Shown: positions 54,711 to 63,444 of the stretch, piece by piece
Numbering within the stretch: the stretch's first letter is position 1
How the letters are laid out: each line of letters opens with the position of its first letter
Assembly: GCF_024228315.1 (NCBI RefSeq)
Contig: NZ_CP100459.1
Span: 31,861 to 95,860 of the forward strand
Direction of reading: 5' to 3'
Length of the DNA: 64,000 nt
DNA from: Halomarina pelagica
GTDB taxonomy: Archaea > Halobacteriota > Halobacteria > Halobacteriales > Haloarculaceae
The notes under the pieces: model-generated
The model's database searches: none
Told to the model about the DNA's origin: nothing
What the model saw: only the letters and a program-made list of their open reading frames with translations
Position numbers and translations under genes: made by a program

Positions 54711-54815
54711 TCCGAGTTACCCCGATCCCCGTGAGGACGAATCCACGTCGTACTGAACGAACGGAGAGACTCGGCGGTTCGCACAGTATTTAAAACAGAG
54801 GTGAAAAGAGAACCG

Positions 54816-55443
54816 TCACTGCTTTCGCAACTCCGGAAACTCCAATCTGAGTCGACCGTCGAGCGTGTAGCCACCGCCGAACCAGTCGTCGCTCGCGAGT
54901 TCGATCGTGCCGTCGACCACGAGCGTCGTGGCTGTCTCCGATCTCGGCCTGACGAGGAGGTCGAGCGTGCTGATCGTCTCGTCCGCGAGGTCGTCCAGGT
55001 CGTCCACCTCGATCACCGTCCCGGAACCGCGAAGAGGGGAGTAGAGCGAGACGGAAGGCGGCGGTGATCCGTCGCCCTCCACCGGCGTCTGACGGCGACC
55101 TGCGCGGGGGATGCCGTCTCCATCCCGGTCTCCGTCCCCGTCCCCGCACCCGCCCCCGTCTCCGTCGACGGCATCCACACCCGGAGTCGAATCGACTCCA
55201 CGTCGGTTCCCGATCGGTGCCAGATCTCGGTCCGGAGGTCGATCAGGCCGGTCGATACGCCCCCCGTGACGCCCAGTTTGCCGACCTCCTCGCCGTTCGA
55301 CGAGAAGATCAGACCGCGCCTCCCGCCGGTTCCGCGTGGACGGTCGGATTGGAGAGCGTCGTATCGGAGCGAACCGTTCCACATCCGGCGGTTCCAACCG
55401 CACTGCCGGCCCCGAGGGTGGCGAGAAACGTTCGTCTGTGCAC
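54816..55443 (-). pseudogene. Tat lipoprotein gene broken by two frameshifts
   Basis: A GTG at 55443 opens MHRRTFLATLGAGSAVGTAGC, a twin-Arg signal with lipobox. The frame runs into a stop after AEPAGGAV (near 55310). The next frame continues plausibly with LIFSSNGEEVGKLGVTGGVS and IRLRVWMPST, then is lost near 55100-55130, and the third frame ends with VEVDD-like VIEVDDLDDLADETISTLDLL and LASDDWFGGGYTLDGRLRLE. Each part has coding character. A non-functional gene, or sequencing errors. Confidence 0.62.
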
Positions 55444-55681
55444 GGAGACATATCACTTTCCCGGTCTTATTGCCTTTGTGTCATCCGAACGGTTAACCGG
55501 ACCCGAGGGGTGTACTACGAGCACCCCGAGGGTAGCGAGAGAACGTAGCGGGGCCCGTTCATCGGGGGCTCCGCCAGTCCGCCGCTGACTCGCCGCGGAA
55601 CGTCGAGGGCTTCGCCACCGAGGGCGACATACAGACGGCGCAGTCACGGCGAGCAGCGACGCTCGTGACCGGAATCGGACG

Positions 55682-56098
55682 TCAGTAGTCCCTCGGGTGA
55701 AGCCGTTCGTACTCGAACTCGCCCTCGTGCAGGAGATGTCTGTCCAGAGATACGATCGTGTCCCGATCGAGGACGTCGGCAACGTGTACGAGCGTTGCGT
55801 CGTCGAAGTCGAGTTCGGTGTCGCGCTGGAGATCACAGATCGCGATCTTATCACCGAGGGTGAGTCGGTAGAGCGTGAGTCCATCCGCCACCGCTATCGA
55901 GTAGACGAAGTCCTGTATCTCGTCCGGCGCGTCGTCCCCGAAGTAGGTGTTGAAGATAGCGCAGACGCCGTGGAGATGAAAGTCGGTGAGGTACCCGTCT
56001 ACCGCTCCATCGTCGAGGTCGTCGAGTATCGCTTCGCACTCGTCCGCGTACTCGTCGTCGAGGTAGTACTCGAGGAAGATCCCCTGATCGAGTATCAT
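55682..56098 (-). CDS. PIN-domain toxin-like protein
   Basis: 138 residues. D4 (MILDQGIFLEYYL), an acidic middle and D residues in LDFDDATLVHVADVL and VSLDRHLL are consistent with a PIN fold. Its start overlaps the upstream gene stop by 4 bp (ATGA), suggesting a toxin-antitoxin pair. Confidence 0.7.
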   Translation of the reverse strand: MILDQGIFLEYYLDDEYADECEAILDDLDDGAVDGYLTDFHLHGVCAIFNTYFGDDAPDEIQDFVYSIAVADGLTLYRLTLGDKIAICDLQRDTELDFDDATLVHVADVLDRDTIVSLDRHLLHEGEFEYERLHPRDY

Positions 56099-56385
56099 TC
56101 CCGCTCGTCCCGGCGCTCGCGGTGCCGATCGAGAAGCGCGTCACCCACGCCGTGTTTGAGGTCCGTACTCGACCGGTCCACGTGACCGAGTGCCCCGCGC
56201 TTGTTCTTGATCGGGTTCTGCGTCGGTCTCATGTCGAGGTCGACGTCCTGGTCCGCCACCCACACGGACACCGCTTCCTCTCCCGCCTTCCCGATAGCGC
56301 CCCGCTTGTGGCCGAACCGTTTCATCGCCCACTGCCTGAACCGCGCTTCGACCTCGTCCGGCACGTCGAACTTGATCGTCCCCAT
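56095..56385 (-). CDS. Probable antitoxin of the PIN pair
   Basis: 96 residues. MGTIKFDVPDEVEARFRQWAMKRFGHKRGAIGKAGEEAVSVWV resembles RHH-type antitoxins (strand plus helices) though the linker FGHKRGAIGKA is unusual. The C-terminus is basic and polar. Directly precedes and overlaps the PIN gene. Confidence 0.68.
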   Translation of the reverse strand: MGTIKFDVPDEVEARFRQWAMKRFGHKRGAIGKAGEEAVSVWVADQDVDLDMRPTQNPIKNKRGALGHVDRSSTDLKHGVGDALLDRHRERRDERE

Positions 56386-56514
56386 GGTAGTAGTCGATAC
56401 GTACCTACGTACCTAAGTCCCTTCGGGTGCGAGTGGCCGACGAAGCCGTTCGATCGTCAGACGTCTCAGCCATTGCGTCGGACGGAGCGACCGGCGTTCG
56501 GAAACCGCGAACGC

Positions 56515-57060
56515 CTACTCCCGGACCTTCGTGGCGAACTTCTCTCGCACCTTCTTGATCTTCGGTTCGGCGTGGAAGGTGCAGTACGCGTCGTTCGGGT
56601 TCTTGGCGTAGTAGTCCTGGTGGTACTCCTCCGCCTCGTAGAACGCCTCGAGCGGTTCGATCTCCGTCACGATGGGGTCGTCGTAGATCCCCGCGGCCTC
56701 GAGTTCCTCGACGAACGCCTCGGCGATTTCGCGCTGCTCCTCGTCGTGATAGAAGATCGCCGAACGGTACTGCGTGCCGACGTCAGGCCCCTGGCGATCG
56801 AGCTGCGTCGGGTCGTGGACCGTGAAGAAGACCTCCAGCAGTTCGTCGTACCCCACCGCGCTCGGATCGTACTCGACCTGGACGACCTCGGCGTGGCCGG
56901 TCGTCCCGGAACAGACCTCCTCGTAGGTCGGGTCCTCCGTCTCGCCGCCCGCGTAGCCGGACGTCACCGAGCGTACGCCGGCGAGTCGCTCGAGCGGAGC
57001 CTCGACGCACCAGAAACAGCCGCCTGCGAACGTCGCCCGCTCCGTATCGGATTGACTCAT
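56515..57060 (-). CDS. msrA: Peptide-methionine (S)-S-oxide reductase
   Basis: 181 residues from ATG 57060. GGCFWCVE with catalytic C15, SGYAGG, GHAEVVQVEYDP, FFTVHDPTQLDRQGPDVGTQYRS and the C-terminal NAYCTFHAEPKIKKVREKF, all diagnostic of MsrA. Repairs oxidised methionine. Start by GTG 57063 adds one Met. Confidence 0.95.
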   Translation of the reverse strand: MSQSDTERATFAGGCFWCVEAPLERLAGVRSVTSGYAGGETEDPTYEEVCSGTTGHAEVVQVEYDPSAVGYDELLEVFFTVHDPTQLDRQGPDVGTQYRSAIFYHDEEQREIAEAFVEELEAAGIYDDPIVTEIEPLEAFYEAEEYHQDYYAKNPNDAYCTFHAEPKIKKVREKFATKVRE

Positions 57061-57379
57061 CACCGACCGTAGGGTGCGCAGGCAGTAATCCCCTGTGCTC
57101 TGTGGGTCGCTCCGACCCCGAAAGGCGAGCCGGCACGGTACCCGGTACGGTCACAGAGATGCAAGGAGGAAGCCCACGGCTTTAGCCGTGAGAGAGCAGA
57201 CGAATCAGTGCAACTATCGGACCGATCGCCGTTGTGGAGGACGAGGAACGGGAGCCGCGTGGTCCAGACCGACCGGAGGACACCCATCGACACGGCTGTC
57301 GGATGACGGATCCCCCCGGTCGAGGTGTTCGAGACGGAATAATCAGCGGTTGCGCGTGGAGTCGAGCGGTCCGATCTCG
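57061..57379. other. Intergenic region with IS200/IS605-type hairpin remnant
   Basis: No gene. GCAAGGAGGAAGCCCACGGC (about 57161-57180) with CCACGGCTTTAGCCGTG as a stem is typical of IS1341/IS605 right ends; no transposase gene is present. Confidence 0.5.
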
Positions 57380-58186
57380 CTACGGCTTTCGTGCTTCGAT
57401 GACCGACGAGACGAGGTATTCGCTCAGGTCGCGCGTCTCGTCCCACGTCCGAATGAACGACTGACTGTCGTCCTTCGGCGTGATCGAGATCGCGTCGAAG
57501 CCCACCGCGTCGAGCCACCGTTCGAGTTCGTCGATCGTCGCCGCACCCGAGACGCAGGCCGCCAGTGCCTCGGGATCGTCGCGGACCTCGTCCGGGAAGG
57601 GAGCGGTCCGAACGACGTCCGATATCGCCAGTCGACCCCCGGGACGCAGCACGCGGAACGCTTCCTCGAACACCCGTTGTTTGTCCGGAGAGAGGTTGAC
57701 GACGCAGTTCGAGATGATCGCGTCGACCGTCCCGTCCGCCATGGGGAGGTGCTCGATCTCGCCGAGGCGGAACTCGACGTGATCGACCTCGTTACGAATC
57801 GCGTTCTCCCGGGCCTTCTCGACCATCTCAGGGGTCATGTCGACGCCCACGACGAGCCCGGTCGGACCGACCGCCCGCGCCGCGAGAAAGCAATCGAAGC
57901 CAGCGCCGGAGCCGAGGTCGAGCACGGTCTCCCCGTCCGCTAATCCGGCGATCGCCGTCGGATTTCCGCACCCCAGTCCCAGGTTCGCTCCTTCGGTGAC
58001 CGAATCGAGGTCGGCGTCGTCGTAGCCCAACTCGCGGGTTCGCGCGTCCAGGTTGGACGACGCACAGCAGTCGCTCTCACAGCAGTCGCTCCCGTCCGCA
58101 TCGGTAGCGATCTCGGCGTACCGCTCGCGGACGATGCGACGCTGTTCGTCGGCGGTTCGAGCGGCTGTGGGCCGATCCTCAATCAT
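57380..58186 (-). CDS. arsM: Arsenite methyltransferase
   Basis: 268 residues from ATG 58186. SAM-binding [13 protein letters not shown] (88-100); N-terminal SDCCESDCC (34-41); the three conserved Cys of ArsM: C73 (GLGCGNP), C161 (SNCVVNLSP) and C211 (ACVSGA). Methylates trivalent arsenic. Overlaps the arsR gene by 8 bp, so regulation is by that repressor. Confidence 0.93.
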   Translation of the reverse strand: MIEDRPTAARTADEQRRIVRERYAEIATDADGSDCCESDCCASSNLDARTRELGYDDADLDSVTEGANLGLGCGNPTAIAGLADGETVLDLGSGAGFDCFLAARAVGPTGLVVGVDMTPEMVEKARENAIRNEVDHVEFRLGEIEHLPMADGTVDAIISNCVVNLSPDKQRVFEEAFRVLRPGGRLAISDVVRTAPFPDEVRDDPEALAACVSGAATIDELERWLDAVGFDAISITPKDDSQSFIRTWDETRDLSEYLVSSVIEARKP

Positions 58187-58613
58187 CGGTCTCACCTCGG
58201 ATGTCGTCGAGCGTCCGGAGCAGTCGTTCTGCGGCGGGGGTGGCGCTGTAGTAGCGCCAGCGACCATCCTTGCGTCGCGTCACGAGCCCGGCGCTGTGCA
58301 ACCGCGACAGCGCCTGACTGACTGCCCCCTGACTCACGCCGAGGCTGGGCTGGAGCTGACAGACGCAGACGCCCTCCTTCGACCCGGCGATGAGTCGAAG
58401 GGCTTCGTACCGAGTGTCGTTACCCATCGCCGAGAGCAACTGTACGTCGGTCGCGACGTCCGCCTCCTCGGCCGCGACCGGTGACGCACAACACCCGGCG
58501 CTGTCTTCCGCGTCTTCCGTGTCCTTCGTGTCCTCCGTGTCCTCCGTGTCCTCCGTGTCATCCATGTCGTCCGCGTCATCCGTGTCCTTCGTGGCCGTCG
58601 TCTGAGACTCCAT
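58179..58613 (-). CDS. ArsR-family metalloid-responsive repressor
   Basis: 144 residues. Winged helix SAMGNDTRYEALRLI to VSQGAVSQALSRLHSAGLVTRRKDGRWRYY; VCVC (C83, C85) in the recognition region is the thiol metalloid site; C41C42 may contribute. The N-terminal 38 residues are acidic (tandem TED units in DNA). Controls itself and arsM through the operator at 58628-58647. Confidence 0.92.
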   Translation of the reverse strand: MESQTTATKDTDDADDMDDTEDTEDTEDTKDTEDAEDSAGCCASPVAAEEADVATDVQLLSAMGNDTRYEALRLIAGSKEGVCVCQLQPSLGVSQGAVSQALSRLHSAGLVTRRKDGRWRYYSATPAAERLLRTLDDIRGETDD

Positions 58614-59069
58614 CTTAGCGACTACTAATATTAGCCTCTGCTAATATAGTGGTTGCGGTGCCGAAGCGGCGATCCGCCATCGACTCGTTCGATCGCTGCG
58701 ACCGCACCGAGGAACGGTTCGACGAACTCGGATCCGGCCGCCGAATCCCCTGAACCCGCTCTGTCGACGAGACGCCCCCGAGCTATCGCTGAGACCTCCT
58801 GCTACGAGTGACTCGTCCGGGACACGACGCTCAGCGCTTCGGAGGACGGAGATCTGATGCGCCTGTCGGCGGGATACGGGGGATTATTCGAGTGGAGGAT
58901 CAGCAGACGTGGCCCATCCGTGCGACGAACTACGAAAAGAAGGCCACGTCACCCGGCCGAACTCCGAGTTCGTGGGTGCCCCACAATCTCGGAGGATGGA
59001 TTTGATGCGTGCCTTTATTTCTCCACATTCATTTTTGAAACTGAATCGTAGTCACGTGAGACCGTGAGG
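58614..59069. other. Intergenic region
   Basis: 456 bp. Besides the arsR operator no gene is convincing; short plus-strand frames (58808-59051) show no haloarchaeal coding bias. Confidence 0.4.
58628..58647 (-). promoter_or_regulatory. ArsR operator
   Basis: Perfect 8-bp arms ATATTAGC-CTCT-GCTAATAT, 15 bp above the ATG of arsR (58613) and overlapping a TATA-like CTATATTA (minus strand, about 58643-58650). Occupancy would block transcription. Confidence 0.72.
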
Positions 59070-59897
59070 TCACGAGTTCCCAGAGTCTTCAATCGAAGTG
59101 ATGGGCGTTGCTTGCTCCCAGTAGGATTCGAACGATGTATCGACAGTTCGGACGAACTCTTGATCGTCGATCTGGGTCACCCCGAGGATCGAATGAGGAT
59201 CAAACGGATCGGCCACGTACACGCAGAGGTCGGTTTGGTCGATCAGATCAATACTGTTGTACACCCCGTCCGTAATCCGCAGTTCGAATCCCTTATGGTC
59301 AGTAATCTCACGTACTGCCACGTCTTCAAGTGATGTCGGCAGTTCGCGGAGGAGCTGCCGAGTCAAGAGGACTTTGACAGTTATACCTTGATCCAGCGCA
59401 TCAACGAATTGGCCCACATTTTCCTCGTGTACCTGGTCGAGACCGAACAACCCACCGGCAACAGTCGTTCCGGTCAGCTTCCATTCGTCGGTGGCTTTTC
59501 CCACCCGTTCGGTCAACATACGAAATATTTCGCCCGGCTCACCCATCGCCGTCCAGAATCGACCATCGATCGGTTTCTTCGATCCCAGCTGCGAAGTGAC
59601 CTCCGCAGCGATACTTTCGTACCTTGCTCGTTCGACCGTCAGCTCCTCTTTTCGTTCTTCAAGGAGTCGCGTCACCGCGATTTCCGGATTGATCGGTCGG
59701 TGTATTCGGGGGCGCGTGTTCGGCTGCACCCGTACGAGTCCCCGTGACTCAAGACCGTTTACTACGTCGTAGATTCTCCCTTTTGGCACCCCACTTTCCT
59801 CTGATATTTCCTCGGCGGTCGCAGCCCGAAGCGTTAACAGCGCCGTATACGCCCGTTCTTCGTAGCTTGAGAGCCCGAGATCACATAAAGAGGCCAT
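59070..59897 (-). CDS. TrmB-family transcriptional regulator
   Basis: 275 residues. N-terminal winged helix (DLGLSSYEERAYTALLTLRAATAEEISEESGVPKGRIYDVVNGLESRGLVRV), coiled linker (TRLLEERKEELTVERARYESI) and a C-terminal phospholipase-D-like sensor (WTAMGEPGEIFRMLTER...). TrmB proteins sense sugars in archaea. Lower GC, like the divergent membrane protein gene, which it may regulate. Confidence 0.9.
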   Translation of the reverse strand: MASLCDLGLSSYEERAYTALLTLRAATAEEISEESGVPKGRIYDVVNGLESRGLVRVQPNTRPRIHRPINPEIAVTRLLEERKEELTVERARYESIAAEVTSQLGSKKPIDGRFWTAMGEPGEIFRMLTERVGKATDEWKLTGTTVAGGLFGLDQVHEENVGQFVDALDQGITVKVLLTRQLLRELPTSLEDVAVREITDHKGFELRITDGVYNSIDLIDQTDLCVYVADPFDPHSILGVTQIDDQEFVRTVDTSFESYWEQATPITSIEDSGNS

Positions 59898-60023
59898 AGT
59901 AATCGTTCTATCCCGTCAAATAAAACCCTCACGACGTTGTTCAATATTTCTTCATGATTTCGCTCATCTGGGTTTCTGTGGCTCATACCACACCATCAAT
60001 TCATAATAAAACTGGTATAATGT

Positions 60024-60043
60024 GTTCTATTGTTCGAGAACAT
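60024..60043. promoter_or_regulatory. Dyad between TrmB and GAP-family genes
   Basis: TGTTCT-ATTGTTCG-AGAACA inverted repeat in the divergent promoter, just upstream of TATA-like TCTTTACC (60044-60051) and 28 bp before the ATG at 60072. A likely TrmB site. Confidence 0.45.
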
Positions 60044-60071
60044 CTTTACCCATACCAAACGATCCATACAT

Positions 60072-60149
60072 ATGAGCAGTGAAACAGGTGATCTGAACTC
60101 AGCCGAAGTAAGTGCTTATTCGGAGGAGCAACTATGGATGCAGCATTAA
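60072..60149 (+). CDS. 25-residue leader ORF overlapping the GAP-family gene
   Basis: ATG AGC AGT ... TAA encodes MSSETGDLNSAEVSAYSEEQ and five more residues. It starts about where a leaderless transcript would begin, and its 3' end contains the GGAGG (60122-60126) and start codon of the next gene, so translation may be coupled. Real product uncertain. Confidence 0.35.
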   Translation: MSSETGDLNSAEVSAYSEEQLWMQH

Positions 60150-60841
60150 TCACTGCGCTCTTCGCGCTCGCCTTGATTGATAGCACGAGCCTCGGCACGC
60201 TGTTCATTCCGATCTGGTTGCTCTTACAACCGAAACGAGTCACAACCAGTCGACTGCTCACGTACTTGACGACGATCGCGGGTTTTTACTTCGTGATTGG
60301 TATCGCACTTATGATGGGTGCTGCCTCGCTGGCACAAGCCCTAACTGGTGTCCTCGACAGAACCACAACACTCTATCTCCAACTGGCTATTGGGATCGGT
60401 TTAGTTGTGCTGTCCGGTTACTTCTGGCTGAGGCAACGGCTAACAGATTCAGCCGATAAGACTGACCGGTGGCAAACGCGTGTTGCTGACCAGTCGTCAT
60501 CAACGCGCGGTATCGCGGGACTCGCATTACTCGCTGGAGTGCTGGAACTGACCATGATGTTGCCGTACTTAGGGGCGATCGGGATGCTCACGACATCAGA
60601 CATTGGCTGGTCGGTACGAATCCTCCTGTTGTCAGGATATGCACTTATTATGATTGTTCCTGCGTTGGTGCTTTTCGTCATCCGATCGCTTGTACATGAG
60701 CAAGTGGAACCGTGGTTGGAGCGCCTCAATAAGTGGATTGGCAAACAGGCCGATGAAGCAACCGTGTGGGTGCCAGCTGTGGTTGGGTTTCTCGTTGTAT
60801 ACTCTGCTGCAGGAGGATTGGGATGGGTGGAGCCACTATAG
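60134..60841 (+). CDS. GAP-family/LysE-like integral membrane protein
   Basis: 235 residues, six hydrophobic helices. ALFALALIDSTSLGTLFIPIWLLLQPKRV matches the GAP (sulfolipid-1-addressing protein-like) family opening; a cytoplasmic loop (RLTDSADKTDRWQTRVADQSSSTRG) divides two 3-helix halves. GGAGG at 60122-60126 gives an SD-led start. GC near 50%, far below the island average, suggests transfer. Substrate unknown, possibly an exporter. Confidence 0.75.
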   Translation: MDAALITALFALALIDSTSLGTLFIPIWLLLQPKRVTTSRLLTYLTTIAGFYFVIGIALMMGAASLAQALTGVLDRTTTLYLQLAIGIGLVVLSGYFWLRQRLTDSADKTDRWQTRVADQSSSTRGIAGLALLAGVLELTMMLPYLGAIGMLTTSDIGWSVRILLLSGYALIMIVPALVLFVIRSLVHEQVEPWLERLNKWIGKQADEATVWVPAVVGFLVVYSAAGGLGWVEPL

Positions 60842-61002
60842 TCTGGAAGAATCATAATAACTCGGATTACCGATAAAATTTTGAAATTACACTTAGCGGA
60901 AGTGTATACGCCCGATCGATACGCACAGAATTTGACAAATATCCACGGGGGTCGTTATTCGCTCTTGGGTTCGGCAATGAGTTGGCCATCACTGTAGACT
61001 AA

Positions 61003-61794
61003 GCGACTAGCGAGTTCTCTGAGGAAGAGATTTACCGAACCACGCGCCTCGCTCGTAAGCATGGATTCGGTCCGTTCGACTCTGGGAGAGCTCACAACGC
61101 GACGTACGAAGACACGCGATTCTTTGAGCTTCAGACGTTCATTGGAATGGTCGGTTGTGGCACTCCGCAAGGCGCGGCTCGGTTCAAATTCCGTCGAGGC
61201 AAAGAGTACGGTCCCCACGGAGACACGCACCTCCGGGCAGTCAAACAATTTGACCCGGAGAGTCTACTCGCAGGATTTCAGCAGGCGACAGACCGACTCC
61301 TCTCGGTGATTCAATCGAAGTCCTCGTTTCGTCGTCCAGTCACCGTAGCGATTGACATCACGACTGTTCGCTAGTTTGGTGATGTGGAAGGAATGCCGAT
61401 GGTCAGCGGGACAAAGGATGGCGATGGAAGAGCGTTCAAATTTGCCACACTCTCAATTGTCGGCTGGAATATTCCATTAATTCTCGCTATCGAACCCGTT
61501 CGTGAGAGTTCCTCATGGGACCACAATCCGCCGAATCGGATTCATCGCGTAGTGCGACGACTCGTTCGACGCGCACAGGAGCACGTTCCCATCGAGATGG
61601 TGCTGTGCGACAGGGAGTTTGACTCGAAAGCGGTGTATCAGACGCTCTCGAACCTCGACGTGAACTATCTCATCCCAAAACGCATCCACAATGACGAGCG
61701 AGAGGCTATTGAGACGATGGACGAAGATGGGCAGGAGATCGCTACTGAGTCAGCAACTGTCCACGTCGAGCAGGGCTCACCGATTTCCTGCTGA
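61003..61794 (+). pseudogene. DDE transposase, decayed (in-frame amber and frameshift)
   Basis: Continuous reading frame from 61003 (TSEFSEEEIYRTTRLARKHG) through AIDITTVR to a TAG at 61372-61374, then FGDVEGMPMVSGTKDGDGRAF and LCDREFDSKAVYQTL in the same frame; AIDITT and LCDREF give two Asp of a DDE triad. The TAG replaces what is probably a Tyr codon. The frame ends after ESATVHVEQGS and the rest has decayed; no third acidic residue remains. The IS family could not be fixed (IS4-like). Confidence 0.75.
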
Positions 61795-62253
61795 AGGCGG
61801 GTGTCGGTGGAGAGATGGACTACGCACCGATTCTGACGGCTGGCGAGTGTGTCGAGTTGGTTTGCTCAGCACTGATCCCGCCAGATTAACGCTCTTTGTC
61901 GATTCGGATTGCCTGTGGTGAGTGACGACGCTGTGCGAGACCTCGAATTGTGAACTACTTTTGCGTACCTAACGAGCATGAACCGAGAGGTACGACCGAT
62001 TCCTTACCCGTAGAGCCCATTTGTGCCACAGCTATCGCGGAAACTACGCCGAAAAACGGTCTATCCTCCGAAACTGTGGGTGCCCACGCGTCGATAAATA
62101 GGTATAGCGCTATACAGTACATAAAGTCGGAAATCCCGTAGAAACGAATTGCTGAGCGCTCTCGCTCCCGTTTCCGGAATGAAACCGAGCACTTTGTTGT
62201 ACTCCGATACAACCGAGTGTACTATGTAGGGACGAGCCGTCGGTCGACGATGA
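61795..62253. other. Transposase remnant and intergenic region
   Basis: Mostly degenerate sequence with lower GC. No intact gene. Some of it may be the lost 3' part of the transposase. Confidence 0.35.
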
Positions 62254-63444
62254 ATGTCACCTCCCGACGAACGAGCGCGTTCCGGCGGGCCGTCCGAGCG
62301 GAGAGTCCCGAATTCCGAGGACGAACTCGGAACGCTCATCGAGCGCTACCTGGACTCGAAGAGCCGCGGTGCCCGCTCGGACGGGACCCCGACCGGTACC
62401 TATCGCGCTAGCGCCGCCTCGGAACTCCGGCGCTGGCGGCGGTGGATGGACGCGCGAGGGTACACCGTGGACGATCTGACGGAAGACGGCGGGCGCGTGC
62501 TGCGGCGGTACGCGACGCACCTGACACGACGGACCCGCGGCGACGACGGGATCGCCGCCTCGACGGCGCACACCTACTTCGCCTACGTCTCCGGCTGTCT
62601 CTCCTACGCCGTTCGGGACGGCACGTTACCGCTCAATCCGGCGCTCACCGAGCGGGCGCGCGAGGAACTGCCCGACGACTCCGGGGCGGACCGGACCGAC
62701 CAGCAGTTCTGGTCGCGCGACCAACGCCGTCGACTGGTCCGGTTCGTCGACGAACGAGCCGTGCGAACCGCCGACGCGGGGCTCGGTGCGACCGCGGAGG
62801 TCCGCGATCGGGCGCTCGTCCGCGTGCTCGCGTACGCCGCCGTCCGCGGAGCCGAGATCCTCCGTCACCCCAAGGACGATCGACCCGGTCGGCAGGGGCT
62901 CCGCTGGCGGGACGTCGACCTCGACGGCGGGACGATGCGCGTTCTCGGAAAAGACCAACGGCGCGAGTCGGCGCTGCTCCCGCGAAAAGCGGTGCACGGA
63001 CTCGAACGGTGGCATGCGGTTCACCGACCGCCGTCGGGGGAGTGGCCCGTCTTCCCGACGGACCACGGACCGAGCAAGTACCGAGCCGTCCGCGAGGCGC
63101 TCGGAGACGATGCCGACCCGATCCTCGACGAATTCGACGACGTCGACGCCGTGCTCAGGGAATACGACGTCGTACCGCCGGCGCTCACGACGGACGGGGC
63201 TCGGTCGGTCCTCCGTCGGTTGACCGCCGCCGCGGGGATCGACGTGCCCGACGAGGACGTCGAGTACCTCCGGTTACACGGCGCACGGCGCGGGATACTC
63301 GAGGAGATCTACCGGCGCGACCGCGGCGACGCGCAGGACCTCGCACGGCACAAGTCGCTCTCGACGACCAGGGAGGCGTACCAGCACATCGACGCCGAGG
63401 AGCGGACGAAGCGGATCGACGCCCACCTGGACGAACTGGAGTAG
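62254..63444 (+). CDS. Tyrosine recombinase (integrase)
   Basis: 396 residues. N-terminal SAM-like core-binding domain (about 22-130), catalytic domain with R198 (AAVRGAEIL), H342 and R345 (LRLHGARRGIL), H366 and nucleophile Y376 (EAYQHID). A complete site-specific recombinase, GC-rich as the chromosome. No obvious phage or tRNA gene in the window. May have integrated one of the accessory segments here; its att site was not identified. Confidence 0.92.
   Translation: MSPPDERARSGGPSERRVPNSEDELGTLIERYLDSKSRGARSDGTPTGTYRASAASELRRWRRWMDARGYTVDDLTEDGGRVLRRYATHLTRRTRGDDGIAASTAHTYFAYVSGCLSYAVRDGTLPLNPALTERAREELPDDSGADRTDQQFWSRDQRRRLVRFVDERAVRTADAGLGATAEVRDRALVRVLAYAAVRGAEILRHPKDDRPGRQGLRWRDVDLDGGTMRVLGKDQRRESALLPRKAVHGLERWHAVHRPPSGEWPVFPTDHGPSKYRAVREALGDDADPILDEFDDVDAVLREYDVVPPALTTDGARSVLRRLTAAAGIDVPDEDVEYLRLHGARRGILEEIYRRDRGDAQDLARHKSLSTTREAYQHIDAEERTKRIDAHLDELE

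Larger units (their letters stand above)
54143..54815. other. Candidate replication origin 3
   Basis: No gene. ORB3 boxes: reversed at 54195-54211 (CCCCGCTTAGACCACTA) and 54372-54397, forward at 54501-54525 and 54550-54573 (GGTGGTCTAAATGAGGGG plus GGAGGG). The oppositely oriented boxes flank AT-rich 54398-54500. The right arm of the 30-bp inverted repeat is at 54681-54710. Confidence 0.75.

Noticed and set aside
58808..59051. Short plus-strand ORFs downstream of arsR
   Set aside because: Overlapping frames with no coding bias and no RBS or promoter.
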